Below, piece after piece: positions 23,595 through 35,022 of a DNA stretch of 64,000 bases (position 1 is its first letter; the number at the start of each line of letters is the position of its first letter). The position numbers were made by a program, and so were the translations under genes. The stretch is from assembly GCA_940671915.1 (NCBI GenBank), contig CALNVZ010000641.1:36692401-36756400 (forward strand), written 5' to 3'. A model generated the notes under the pieces. It was not told where the DNA came from and searched no databases. It worked only from the letters and a program-made list of their open reading frames with translations. This DNA comes from Paracentrotus lividus (Eukaryota > Echinodermata > Echinoidea > Camarodonta > Echinidae).

Positions 23595-24537
23595 CTGGCC
23601 AAAAAAAAAAATATTAATGATGTACATTCTATTTTTAAATGCAAGTTATTTCACAAGTTGGAAAAGGAAGCCTTATACAAGATGAGAAATAAGTTAAATC
23701 TGTTGTTTCATAATATCCAAGCAGTTTTATTTACCTGCTTTTTCAAAGGACTTTATTGAATTGGTTTTGTTTTGAAGCCAGGAGTTCTCAGTTATGGAAC
23801 CACAACTCTACTGTCTGAGCTATTAACTTTAAAGGGATGCAGTAACATTGAATGATATTCAAATCACATTTATTCGATTTAGCTTATTTTGCCAACATAA
23901 TTATAAAACACTTAGGTCAGTCTGGTATCTCTTCAAAATTGCAAGCTAATTGCTTGCTTTACCTTCGAGATATCAATGATTTCATACTCAAAATTTATAA
24001 ACCAACACCGGATGGTTATAAAAACCATGTGCTTTTCCACACACCCACTTCCTGTTGTAAAGTCCCCGTCTCTAGCGGCCTGGTGGGCTATCAGCAGAGG
24101 GCACTGGTATTCGAATGTATGCTTGGCATTGTTTGTTACACTGTTTAAGGTAGTAAATGATTTTCATTTGATCTGAAACTTTTAGTAGTTTGTTTTTACT
24201 GTTGGAACAATATAATTTTATTAATCTTGATATAATTGCCCTTGTTTTTGAAAGCTACTAAATCCCTTTAATACTTAAATTATGTATACTACATGAAAAT
24301 AAATGTAAATTGTTTTTCTCAGCGATAATTCTAAGATAAATATCTCAGGATACGTACAGGTTGAATCTCTTGAGTATGTTGATAGTGCTTGGGAATTCAG
24401 TCCTATTATTATTCGTGATTGTATGAACACCCTGTTGCATGCTGGGTTAAGAATTTGGATAGTTTGATTTGTTCAGGACTAGAGGTGATGCTACATGCAT
24501 GAATGATTTTGCATAGTCCCTTTAAGATGATAATTAC
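23595..24537 (-). other. DPY19L intron 4
   Basis: Contains the exon 4 echo (24343-24445). A plus-strand open frame at 23852-24148 has no recognisable features and lies in the intron; not called. Confidence 0.7.
24343..24445 (-). repeat. Exon echo: 3' two-thirds of DPY19L exon 4
   Basis: Read on the minus strand this copies the last ~95 nt of exon 4, at roughly 80% identity by eye, and is still open: FPSTINILKRFNLY against [14 protein letters not shown]. The donor is lost (cctgagatattt in place of cctgag|gtaatt) and there is no acceptor at its start. It lies ~95 bases downstream of the true exon in transcription sense. Confidence 0.88.
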
Positions 24538-24675
24538 CTCAGGATAAAGGTTGAATCTCTTCAGTGTATTGATAGTGCTTGGGTATTCAGTACTTTTATC
24601 ATTCATGATAACATGAAGACCATGTTGCATGCAGGGAGCTTTGACCATGGTCTTGTAATATGAGTAGTAGAGTCC
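24538..24675 (-). CDS. DPY19L1: DPY19L exon 4
   Basis: Acceptor attttattttgcag, donor cctgag|gtaatt; 138 nt, 46 codons. It encodes [33 protein letters not shown] and [13 protein letters not shown]. This is the most conserved DPY19 stretch of the first luminal region and identifies the gene on its own. Confidence 0.97.
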
Positions 24676-25124
24676 CTGCAAAATAAAATAAGAACAATAT
24701 TTCATTACTGTATCAAAGCGAAACATGGACAATGCAATACAATAAACATTTTGGTCGTCATTCTGATGAGGTTCAGAGTGATTGTAACTTATACTAGATC
24801 ATAAGAAAGTTCTACAATTGAGTAATTTAAGGCAACCATATATGAGATTGAATATTAAAAATCAAAATTAAAGATGAGTTTTCAGAGCATTTTTTTTCAT
24901 TGACAGAGGCAAATAGCAGATAAATCCATAAGTATGATGGACAAGGGGAGATACATTGTATACTGTATAGGTGGTTGTTTTCACTGTGGTTTTATTCTTG
25001 TTAATTTTATTCTGGCTTGAAAGATACATGTAATGCCAAGGGGTCACTGAAAAGAGACATTCTCTGAAAGAATCTTCAAACTTCCAAGCAACACATTCAA
25101 GTTTTATATCAACTCTGATCTCAC

Positions 25125-25212
25125 CATTTCTGTTCTAAATGTCATCTCTCTTTCCAGATCCGATAAGTGGGAGAAAAACCGGTCATTCTCAAACATACTA
25201 GAGATATGCAAC
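25125..25212 (-). CDS. DPY19L1: DPY19L exon 3: first luminal loop
   Basis: Acceptor cttattttgacag, donor gaaatg|gtgaga; 88 nt. It encodes [18 protein letters not shown] then [11 protein letters not shown], matching the family pattern FENDxxFSHLxxLEREMxFRTEMG. Joined to exon 4 the protein reads FRTEM/GLYYSYY without a gap. Confidence 0.96.
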
Positions 25213-25982
25213 CTGTCAAAATAAGAAGCAAAATTTTAGAACAATATGCATAATAATATGTACTGGCATGATGCACACCTAGGCACAAACATTCATTAAT
25301 TTCTTTTGTTAGTAGGGGGATAAACTAAATGGCTGTGTGTTTTCTATGAAAAGCAATATTCTTTCGCCGTTTCTTAATAAACATTCAGTGTGTGTTTACC
25401 TCGGTCCAGTGAAATTTTCTTTGTGATCTTAACCAGAACCTAACATAAATAATGTGCTTAACACTGTCGATTTATACAGTGCACCAAATTCCAATGTGAA
25501 AATAATTACAGATTCCAGAGCAAATAATAAAGGATGTAATATAGAAGAACTATGACCTCAAGGGCCATATCACAAGTAGTGTTGCATGCTACAGACAGCA
25601 CTATTAAGATTAAAGAACACTAATTAACCAGTGCTCAAATCATTCTATTGATATTAGAGAGTAACAGCTTGTATCAATACTTGTTACAATTATTTGTCCT
25701 TGAAGACATAGTTTATTAATTACTTTTGTGTAACAGGGGATGGGAACACCAGGATCCAATGTTTGTATGATTACAAAAAAGTTGAACTAATTTACAAAAT
25801 TGAAGATTTAAACACTTCTTCTTTTCTCTCTTGCAAGTTAATAACTTGAATAGATTGATTCAAGTGTTTTATCAATTTCCCATTCTTTTTAAACTTAATT
25901 AGGAAATGCTTGATGTACTTTGTTGCACAGAAAAGTTACAACAAACATGACAATATCATTCAAATTAATATCCATTGCTTAC

Positions 25983-26007
25983 CCGTGCAACACACCAAAC
26001 ATCAGAG
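25983..26007 (-). CDS. DPY19L1: DPY19L exon 2: 25-nt microexon in TM1
   Basis: Acceptor ccttttctttgttacag, donor cacgg|gtaagc. The exon encodes LMFGVLHG and joins exon 3 as [14 protein letters not shown], as expected for the end of the first membrane span. It needs one base from the preceding exon. Confidence 0.85.
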
Positions 26008-26848
26008 CTGTAACAAAGAAAAGGGAACGGACCAAAAGAATGTGAGATTTTGGGGAAATATAGTCTAGACCTAGTCTATAGCAATTCAATATTAGAAACT
26101 TGACTAGAGGTTGATATCTAGACAATTAAAATCTTTATTAGAAATATCTAAACTTCTAGCCAATATTCCAGATTAAAAATTGAATTTGCTCAAATGAAAT
26201 CAATGAAACAATTCACTGAGGAGTTTTAAGCAATTAACTCGGTCTTAACTAGATCTAGACAACTAATCTGACTTGTCTTCTTGTCTTCATGGATTGAATG
26301 TAATTCTCAGACCTCAAAAATCCTCGAAAATTAACATCAAGAGTGCAACATTAATAAACTATCATGTAGAATACAAACAATGTCAACAAGTTCAATTATT
26401 GTCTAGACTAGGCCCCAAGTTTAAATCTACCTAGAATTCTAGGCCCTAATCAAAATTATAATTGATGAGGCGAAATTGGAAGATTGATGGCATTTTTTTT
26501 TTTTTTTTGACAATTTTTTTCTTTTATGGCTTTTTTTGTTTTTGTTTGTTGTAGATCTATGTTTGTTTGTTTTTTGTTCAGGCACACAAAACTCAGTCAC
26601 AGTTCAATGTACTCCACAGTTACATCATACAAAATTTAATTTACCGTATGCAACTGCTAACAAGCTCAATTTTTAATCTATCATTTGTAAGGCAAGACTG
26701 ATTGACTCACTGTGAATCACGCCACGCGCAAATTGCCAAGTGCAAAATCAACTCTCTCTTAGTTAGCGAAAGCGGGCTAGGCCGATAGCGTCGGCACATC
26801 CATTGTTCACATTCCGCCTCACAATGTCGCTGCTTTTAAGCTTCATAC

Positions 26849-27036
26849 CTAGTGAAATCACCGCCAAATTCCATGGTTTTTGAAAACATCCATTTTACTC
26901 CCGAAGATTCCCTGTTGCCTCCATTTTCCTTCCTCGGTCGATTCTTTTTACTTGCAGATACTTTCTTGCTGTCTAGTCGACCGTTTTTAGACCCCATGTT
27001 CGTCGTCTGCTCGAAACTTCTTCTACCACCGGCCAT
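26849..27036 (-). CDS. DPY19L1: DPY19L exon 1 with start codon
   Basis: ATG at 27036-27034; MAGGRRSFEQTTNMGSKN and on to SSGVKWMFSKTMEFGGDF. The polar, Lys/Arg-rich N-terminus fits the cytosolic tail of DPY19 proteins. The best donor (ctag|gtatga, after 26849) leaves two extra bases, but exon 2 needs one. A weaker donor, ggcg|gtgatt, would fit the phase. So either a microexon is missing or the weak donor is used. The start is the only in-frame ATG upstream in the exon. Confidence 0.75.
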
Positions 27037-27615
27037 CGTAAGCTAAGCTATCGTTTGAATTATCGATCAATTTTATTGATCGGGTCCGCGGGGAGCGAAT
27101 TCGGGGGGGGGGGGGGCTCTGGCCATACGGGGACGGATGGGTTGGTTTTAAAAAGTTTTAAAAGACTACAATGTGTGCATTCTCTTATTTTTGGAAAGAA
27201 AGAGAGAAAAAGAGATCGAAAAAGTGAAAATTAGAGATAGAATGGATCAGGATTTTTCAATGGGGGACCTTGAAGATTTATTGTGGCAAGTGGGTGTCTT
27301 ATTTAACATCAAAGGAACCTCCTCTCAGAGTGCCAATTACAGTAGTAATTTTCTGTTCAAATTAAGTCACTTAATTAACTCCTCAGTTTTTGGGTGTCGA
27401 TTGGTATATGCAAAACACCCAAATACCCCACTGTTAACATAATAGCTGTAACCTCCAACAAATTGTAATCATCATTAGGGCCTACTACGAATCATTATCA
27501 TCATCATGATGATTCATTATCAATACCATCATCCGCGGCATTAATGATGAACATGATACTATAAACTCATCATTCGTCAAAGAACTGAGATTGTAGTCAT
27601 TAACATTTGATTTAC
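27037..27615. other. DPY19L 5' flank
   Basis: Upstream of the minus-strand ATG. Short CpG-containing stretch (27083-27096), a G run (27104-27115) and ATC/ATG triplets near 27500. No TATA box placed with confidence. Confidence 0.4.
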
Positions 27616-27617
27616 AA

Positions 27618-28800
27618 CTGGGCGATTCTTTGAAAAGTGAACCGTTTTTTGGAAAAAATAAAGTTTGTCCTTTTTGTTTTTAAGCTGCACATTCATATAG
27701 AGCATTGTCTGAAGTTTCATGAAATGCATTTTTTATCTTAATTTTACAAATTTTTCATGCTCATTTGCATAAATTAACATGCAAAAAATTTGAATAGAAA
27801 AATGGTACGTAAAATATCATTTGTTTGACCCTGACTTGATTGTATATGCTGGTCACCTTACTTTGATTATTGTCATTATACCCTTTTTTTAACTTCATTC
27901 CTTTAAATTTAAATGAAAAATAATGGTGTTGAATTGATTGTTTTAAGATAATTAACTAAAGAAATTAATTGCCATCAAATGTCACACACGTGACCCAAAA
28001 ACAAGAAAAGTTAACGCCCCCCGAAAACCATGGTTCTATTATTATTACAATTTTTTCTCCAAAGCTAGATATAATGTGCCTTGCATCTCACCAAATATGA
28101 AGCCATGATAGCTTTTAATTTAGTTATTAATTAACTTTGAAATTGGTCACACACGTGACCCACGGGTCACGTGTGTGACCAACTATGGTCATGCCTTTGA
28201 AAAAGGACCAGGCTATTCGGCCATTGTTTGAAAAGTGAACCTTTTGGGGACAAATAAATTTTTGCTTTTTGATTTTAAGCTGCATATTCAAATAGAGCAA
28301 TGTCTGAAGTTTCATGAACTGATGTTTTTTCGTGATTTTTGCAATTGTTCATGCTCATTTGCATAAATTAACATAAATGATAATTAAATGGAAAAAACGG
28401 TAAATAAAATATCATTTTTTTAAAACCCTGACTGGAATGGATATGCTGACTTCCTTACTTGGATTACTGTCATTACATTATTATTTACCGCTATTCCTTT
28501 TAATCTAACCCCCGAAAATAATGTTGTTAAATTGACTATATTAAGATAATCAACACTGGAAATTAATTGCCCTCAAAATGTCACACACAAGTAACCAGAA
28601 AACACAAAAAATTTTATGCCCCATCTTAACCATGGCTCTGGTATTATTATAATTATTTCTTCAAAGCTAGATTTAATGTACCTTGCATCTCACTAAATAT
28701 GAATCCATGACAAGTTTTAATTTGATTATTGCAAACAAATTGGTCACACACGTGACCCGCTGGGTGGGGGCGGTCATAAATTCTGATTATTTTCATTTAT
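27618..28800. repeat. Tandem duplication of ~598 bp carrying CACGTG palindromes
   Basis: Copy A (about 27618-28215) and copy B (about 28216-28800) share ttgaaaagtgaacc, ttttaagctgca, gcattgtctgaagtttcatg-like words, and the palindromes listed below, at a constant offset of 597-599 bases. Divergence is moderate. Confidence 0.85.
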
Positions 28801-29850
28801 ATTGGCTGAAATTAATTTATTTTAGCATTATTATGCTCCAAAATAGTTTTGCAATAACTTTTGCAAAAAAACAGCAAAAAAAACAACAACAAAAAGAACA
28901 AACAAACAAACAAAACAAAAGGTCGAAAAAAACAAGGAAATACATAAGAAATTCATAAAACAATGAAATACACAAGGAATTTAGTTTGATATCAAATTTT
29001 TTCCAAGTACAATTGTCAGGAATCCTATAAAGATTATGCAAACACAAAATTAGCATTCCAGAAGCTGTGGTTTGTCAATTAGAACAAAAATTATGACTTA
29101 ATGCAATGCGTAAATTAGCATAATTAATTCATATTAAATAAATTATTATTATTATGGGAAAATTAACAGTGCTTTCTTGTAGTTACATCACACACTACCA
29201 TCGTGCAAATTTTCGGCGCCCTCGCGCGATCAACAGCCAAGATCTTATAGGGGGCATCATGGCCCCCCTCCCTACCCGCCCCTCCCCCAGTCTTAACAGC
29301 TACCAAAACACCCCATTGACTGACTAGGGTCGAGTTCATAAAAATTTTTACCACAGCGGATATAGTAATTGCTCAAAATGTACATTTATTGCATAATACA
29401 TAATATATTCATTTTTCTGTACAATTTGCCATAGGTCACATACGTGACCCACTAAAATGTCACACACGTGCACCGACAGCACGATATAAATAATAGATAA
29501 AAAAAGAAATTTCAGAGATGACTCCTATCCAGTGGTATTTTTGGGTTAACAGGTCCATAATTTATGTCTCACAGCAATAAGAACATTTCATCATTTTAAA
29601 ACTCACAGGAATTTCAAAATGAAATTGAACTTTCAAAATCATGCCGTTCTGTAAAGTCACACACGTGACCCACTTCTTTTGACCTCTGACCTTGAACATG
29701 CATATTGTAAATATCAAAAAATATTTACAAATGATAGCCAACAAAATATATTAGCATGATATAAACATTAAATCAGTATATTTTAAAAATTGTTAGAGTT
29801 ATAGCCAATTAAAGTCAAGATTTTGCATAATTTCGGTCACACACGTGACC
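27981..29850. promoter_or_regulatory. Nine copies of the near-palindrome ggtcacacacgtgacc
   Basis: Sites at 27981, 28145, 28165 (inverted, forming a 36-base palindrome with the previous one), 28580 (degenerate), 28742, 29434, 29459, 29656 and 29835. Each combines the E-box CACGTG with GGTCA..TGACC, an inverted pair of nuclear-receptor-type half sites. They start about 0.95 kb upstream of the DPY19L ATG. Conservation of the 16 bases is much better than of their flanks. Function is unknown. Confidence 0.6.
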
Positions 29851-29999
29851 AAGAATGGTCCAACTACAGAAATGAAATTGTATTGAATGGATGAGAGACA
29901 ACATGAAATGATAGGCCTATCCGTGGTTTCAAGGCTTCATATAATGATCAAGTGATCAAGTGAAGGGCACAATATACCCCCACTCTTTCATGCATTCTT

Positions 30000-30195
30000 A
30001 AAGTACCCCTTTTATTAGCTGACAAAGGGCCATTTTTTAACCCCCAAAAGTGCCCCTTTTCTTAGCTAACAAAGCCGGGCCCTTTTTATACCCCCAAAAA
30101 GTGCCCCTTTTCTTAGGCTAACAAAGGGCCCTTTTGTACCCCAAAAGTGCCCCTTTTTTAACTAACAAAGGGCCCTTTTATACCCCCCCCCCAAA
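30000..30195 (+). repeat. Minisatellite, ~48-bp unit (aaagtgccccttttcttag)
   Basis: Four copies of aaagtgccccttttcttag, ctaacaaagggccctttt and a C/A run. Confidence 0.92.
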
Positions 30196-31014
30196 AAAAA
30201 AATAAAAAATAAAAAATAAAAAATGAAAAATAATCAAAACATTTTAACTACTAGTATTTAGATGTTCCATTGACATTTTTTTTTATTTTAATGGACATCT
30301 TGATAAATAGGCATCAAAATTCCGTTTTGTCTTTCTTTCCTAAATAACTAAAATTTCCCGACATTGCATACAGAAAAGAATAGTGCATGAAAAGATTGCA
30401 CCCAACATCCCTTTCTGGAAACAAATATTCAAATGAGAAGCATAGTTGTAAGGGGGTCAGCTAGCGGATTGGGGCCTGCATATACAGCCCACCTTCTTCT
30501 TCTTCTTCTTCTTCTTCTTCTTCTTCCTCCGCTATATTTTCGGAGATTAGCAACGGGATGAGTTGCAGGACAGTTGAGGTAGTGTTGATAGCAATATTAT
30601 GGACAGTTATTGAGAAGAGAGAGAGGATATGCGTGATATATGGAGTTTGTAAATAAAATGAAGAGATGCTATTATAAGTTTATCATGTACTTGAGAAGGA
30701 AGGAGAAGGGAGCAGGGTAGAAGTACCGCCTTGGTGTATGATCTGCTTTCACCTAGGTCATAGTGAGAGGAGATCACAGCCGCAATGTTGACGTTCTTTT
30801 TTTCTAGCGCTCCAATGCCCAAAATTATTTAACCGAAACGGGTAAAAGGCACACGGTAAAACAAAGCCATTAAGATTCTTTAAAGCGAAAAGTAGGATCA
30901 TATCAATTCTAGTTGTAAACTTAAGAGGAAGAGGGCGCTATCACTCTACGCAAAGCAAACGCTGCCATAGACATTTTGTATTTTGCACAGTTTTTTCACT
31001 TTGTTTTCTTGATT
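30196..31014. other. AT-rich DNA with a TTC run
   Basis: An A-rich tract (30189-30235) and a TTC microsatellite (30493-30526). Nothing else recognised. Confidence 0.5.
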
Positions 31015-31228
31015 ATGGCGAGCAACTACCTTTTCAAAGAAATGATCAACTTGAATAAGTACGCTAAGAGTCTGATTTTTTCAAAAATAGGAATAACTTA
31101 TTGCAAAGGGGAAAAAACACCTGATCCACAAACTATCCACTATATTACTATGGATATTGTACCTCTAGGTTCCGAGGAAAATAACTGGAATGGAGACGAT
31201 AGCTGGCTCCTGGGACGGAGCCTTGCAG
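31015..31228 (+). CDS. Candidate first exon of an unrecognised gene
   Basis: The open frame from ATG at 31015 encodes MASNYLFKEMINLNKYAKSL, then IFSKIGITYCKGEKTPDP and on to GDDSWLLGRSLAG. It reaches a good donor (ttgcag|gtaggt) after 31228 with one extra base. Composition looks like protein and differs from nearby repeats, but I recognise no family and see no convincing second exon. The ACCACA satellite starts 30 bases into the putative intron. If the contig is turned round, this exon is antisense to DPY19L. Confidence 0.35.
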
Positions 31229-31261
31229 GTAGGTCTTCGGATCCTATAACCATATTTGCTG

Positions 31262-31789
31262 ATACCATAGCCCTTACAAAAATGTCCTGTGGTAATTCCT
31301 GTGGTAACTGGTTTTACCACACAAATTACCACAGGAATACCTCATACCACAGGAATATGTGTGGTAATATACCATAGAGTCGTGTGGTAACGAAAATTGG
31401 TGCCTGTGGTATTCCTGTGGTACTAAAATTACCACACAGAATACCACAGGAAGATCTCATACCACAGGTATCGTGTGGTAATATACTTTAGATTCTTGTG
31501 GTAATCCTGTGGTACCCAAATTACCACACAAAATACCACAGGAATATCTCATACCACAGGAACTGTGTTGTAATATAACATAGAGTCGTGTGGTAATGAA
31601 AATGGGTGTATGTGATATTCCTGTGTAACCCAGAGTACCACACAAAGTACCACATGAATATCTAAAACTACAGGAAATGAGTGTGGTAATATAGAGTCGT
31701 GTGGTAATGAAAATGGGTACCTGTGGTATTCCTGTGGAACCTAAATTACCTGAATTACAACACAAAATACAACAGGAATATCTCATATC
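31262..31789 (+). repeat. Palindromic ACCACA satellite, left block
   Basis: Tandem units of about 105-110 bases built on tgtggtattcctgtggta, aattaccacacaaaatacc, acaggaatatctcatacc and gtgtggtaatata. Each unit contains ACCACAGGAATA and its inverse TATTCCTGTGGT, so every unit can fold back. Continues at 33460-34880; the interruption is the element at 31790-33459. Confidence 0.95.
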
Positions 31790-32383
31790 GGTAAGCACCC
31801 GTTATTCCGAAGGTTCGTAATTCCGAAGGTTCTTTATTCCGAAGATTCGTTATTCCGAAGGTTCGTCATTCAGAAGGTTCGTTATTCCGAAGGTTCATCA
31901 TTCCGAAAACGAAATAGGGTTCGTCATTCCGAAGGTTCTTCATTCCGAAAACGAAATAGGGTTCGTCATTCCGAAGGTTCGTCATTCCGAAAACGAAATA
32001 AGGTTCGTTACTCCGAAGGTTCGTCATTCCGAAAACGAAATAAACTTATTTTAGTAATAAAAACGATGTTGTAAAAATAATAGGATATTATGCAATAATA
32101 GTCTCAGCGGAGGATGATACACGTGTATTTTGTGGGAGCAAAGCGTGTATTGCATCAAAAAATGACATGGATCAAGCATCTTGATTTTTTATCTGAGCAA
32201 TTGCTCTCTGAACGAATGGATTAAAAATTTGGGGGACTGTGTGTTGATCACCCGTGAATAACCTCCAGATAAGGGTTTGTTTTGTTTTTTGTTTTTTTCG
32301 AGGAGGAGTGTCATTATTTTAGGGGTATCGGGGGCTAGCGGGGACTTATGCCTCACACATTATATGAGTGTATGTACTGTACA

Positions 32384-32605
32384 AAGAAATTGACGGTTGT
32401 ATCACGTTTATTCGTCGCTACTCACGAGTTTCACGCAAAGCAATCATCAGGCAAATAATGAAACATTGGCAATGTTTCATTAGTTGTCTGATGATCACTT
32501 AGCCAATGTTTCATTAATTGGAAACAGCTAGTAACCTGATGATCTCTTTGCGTGAAACTCGTGAGTAGCGACGAATAAACATGATACAACCGTCAATTTC
32601 TTTTT
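32384..32605. mobile_element. Palindrome nested in the foldback element
   Basis: Arms of about 65 bases: aaagaaattgacggttgtat, then cgctactcacgagtttcacg on the left, and the exact inverse ending atacaaccgtcaatttcttt on the right. The loop has two copies of aatgtttcattag-like sequence. Either a separate MITE inserted later or a functional part of the host element. Confidence 0.85.
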
Positions 32606-32676
32606 GATTTCTTGACTATTTCAAGTTGAATCAAAGCATGACAAAGCATTCTTTAATAATATATTCCCAGAAAAGT

Positions 32677-33119
32677 CTATGCTGGCTGAGGACGGCAGTT
32701 TGCCAGCTCCCCCAGCCAAAAATGAGGAATCGTCGCCCCTTTTTGAGGTGTTAATTCCTCATATTCCTGTCCAAACAAGCCCCCATCCCCACCTCCCCCC
32801 CCCCCGCAGGAGCGACATTTAATCAAGAATGAGTCTTTTAGTAGAAAATTGAAACTTGTAAAAACATTCAAAATGCATCAATACTACTCCCCTAGCGACT
32901 AGGCACGATTCTTGCATGAACTATAGTCCCATAAGCATATGATCACCCGTCTGAAAGAATTCTTAAACGCCCTGGTAACGATAGATCAACCACTTTCCAC
33001 CTCTCATAACAATTTAACAGTAAAGGTATACCCTTTCCCCCTCCAACACGCCTGCCCTCCAGTTTTTCCCGCTTTGCCACAGAATTATTTCAGTTTTGAC
33101 TAATTACAAAACTTATTTT
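32677..33119. other. Interior of the foldback element
   Basis: C/G runs around 32790-32807, no transposase frame. Confidence 0.5.
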
Positions 33120-33459
33120 TTTTCGGAATGACGACCCTTCGGAATGAGAACACTATTTTGTTTTCGGAATGACGACCCTTCGGATGACGAACCCTATTTT
33201 GTTTTCGAATTACGAACCTTCGGAATGACGAACCCTATTTCGTTTTCGGAATGACGAAACCTTCGGAATAACGAACCCTATTTCGTTTTCGAATGACGAA
33301 CCTTCGGAATAACGCCACAAATGTTCGGATTAACAACCCTTTTTTATTTTCGATAAATACGAACATCAGAGGTATAGGCATTTTACGTGTTTCGCGAATG
33401 ACGAACCTTCGGAATAATGGACCTTCGGAAATAACGACCTTGGAATTACGAAGTGTACC

Positions 33460-34885
33460 TCTCATATCAACAGAAATGTTGGGGTAACATTTCATGGAGT
33501 CGTGTGGAAATGAAAATGGGTGTGTGGTAATTCCTGTATACCTATTTACCACAACAAAATACCACAGGAAGATCTCATACCACAGGTAATGTGTTGGTTA
33601 TAACAGAGTTGTGTGTAATTAAAATGGGTGTCTGTGGTATTCCTGTGGTACCTAATTACCACACAAATACCATGGAAATCTCATACCACAGGAAATGTGT
33701 GGTAATATAACACAGAGTTATGTAGTAATGATAATGGGTGTTGTGGTATTCCTGTGGCACCAGAGTACCACACAAAGTACACAATGAATATCTAATACTA
33801 CAAGGAAATGAGTGTGGTAATATAGAGTCGTGTGGTAATGAAAATAGGTACCTGTGGTATTCCTGTGGAACCTAAATACCTAATTACAACACAAAATACA
33901 ACAGGAATATCTCATATCACAGGAAATGTGGGTAAATTTCATGGAGTCTGTGTGAAATGAAAATGGGCGTCTGTGGTATTCCTGTAGTACCTATATTACC
34001 ACACAAAATACCACAGGAAGATCTCATACCACAGGTATGTTGTTGTAATAACAGAGTTGTGTGGTAATTAAAATGGATGTCTGTGGTATTCCTGTGTACC
34101 TAAATTACCACACAAATACCACAGGAAGATCTCATACCCCAGGAATGTGTGGTAATAACAGAGTTATGTGGTAATGATAAGGGTATCTGTGGTATTCCTG
34201 TGGTACCCAGCAGTACCACACAAAGTACACACAAAGTACCACATATATCTAATACTAAGAAATGAGTGTGGTATATAGATGTCGTGTGGTATTGAAAATG
34301 GGTACACTATGGTATTCCCTGTGGTACCTAAATTAAATCACAAAATACATCAGGAATATCTCATACCACAGGAATGTATGCATACATCAAAAATATATAT
34401 TTTCCAACTGTACCATTTATTTGACACAGACTGTAGTACTTACCTATATTACACATAAAATGCCACAGAAAGATCTCAAACCACAGGAAATGTGTGGTAA
34501 TATGTGGTAATTCAAATGGGTGTCTGTGGTATTCCTGTGTACCTAAATAGAGCACAAAATACAACAGAATATATTTCATACCACAAGAAATATTGTGGTA
34601 AACATTCCATATAGTTATGTGTTAATCAAACAACAATACCAAGAGCAGATTGCCACACGTCAGTATCAACATGAGTACCACACATCACCACACTGTACCT
34701 ACCACATACTGATACAACATGAATGTATAACAGGAAATACCGCAATATGTGTAGGTGGTGTGTGTGTTGTGTGTGTTGTGAAAGGTGGTCATACCACAGG
34801 AAAATATGTGGTAATATACCGAGTCGTGGTGGTATAATACCACAGGAATACCACATACTTGTTACCACAGGATCAAAATCCACTA
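33460..34885 (+). repeat. Palindromic ACCACA satellite, right block
   Basis: Same unit as 31262-31789 with more indels. It contains a solo terminus of the mariner-like MITE family at 34401-34435 (ccaactgtaccatttatttg then acacagactgta). A TG run follows (34901-34930). Confidence 0.93.
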
Positions 34886-35022
34886 ACTATTATATAATTT
34901 GTGTGTGTGTTGTGTGTGTGTGTGTGTGTGTTTATGTGGATATATGAGCATGAGTGTGACAGTAGTTCTTAAACAATATTTTGGTTTAGTTTTCCCGTGT
35001 GGTTAGGCCTACTGGCTTTCCA

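Larger units (their letters stand above)
24676..26848 (-). other. DPY19L introns 1-3
   Basis: Short unique AT-rich introns around exons 3 and 2. The 0.84 kb between exon 2 and exon 1 (26008-26848) has a T-rich tract (26493-26580). It may hide a further tiny exon, because the phases of exons 1 and 2 do not match (see findings). Confidence 0.6.
23483..27036 (-). other. DPY19L1: DPY19L gene, N-terminal half (five exons, minus strand)
   Basis: DPY19 proteins are multi-pass ER enzymes of the GT-C fold that C-mannosylate the first Trp of WxxW motifs, as in thrombospondin repeats, using dolichyl-phosphate mannose. Exons at 27036-26849, 26007-25983, 25212-25125, 24675-24538 and 23594-23483 encode a basic N-terminus, the end of TM1 (LMFGVLHG), the first luminal loop ([18 protein letters not shown]) and the family signature [14 protein letters not shown]. 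They continue with [14 protein letters not shown] and CYTVNRGRGLSPV, where the gap begins. The acidic FEND region is where the family's proposed catalytic acid lies. The protein then resumes on the OPPOSITE strand at 44844. The break coincides with 100-N gaps, so this contig is probably mis-oriented. Confidence 0.93.
31790..33459. mobile_element. Foldback/MULE-like transposon, 1,670 bp, 9-bp target duplication
   Basis: The insertion splits the ACCACA satellite and is bounded by the 9-base direct repeat tctcatatc (31781-31789 and 33460-33468). Ends read ggtaagcacccg on the left and, inverted, ggtacacttcg on the right. The arms are arrays of ttcgtcattccgaaggttcg (31800-32040) and its inverse cggaatgacgaaccttcgg (33120-33455). 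Nine-base duplications with long arms made of tandem repeats are typical of Mutator-like elements; the class is inferred, since no transposase is present. The interior carries a second palindrome (32384-32605). Confidence 0.85.
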
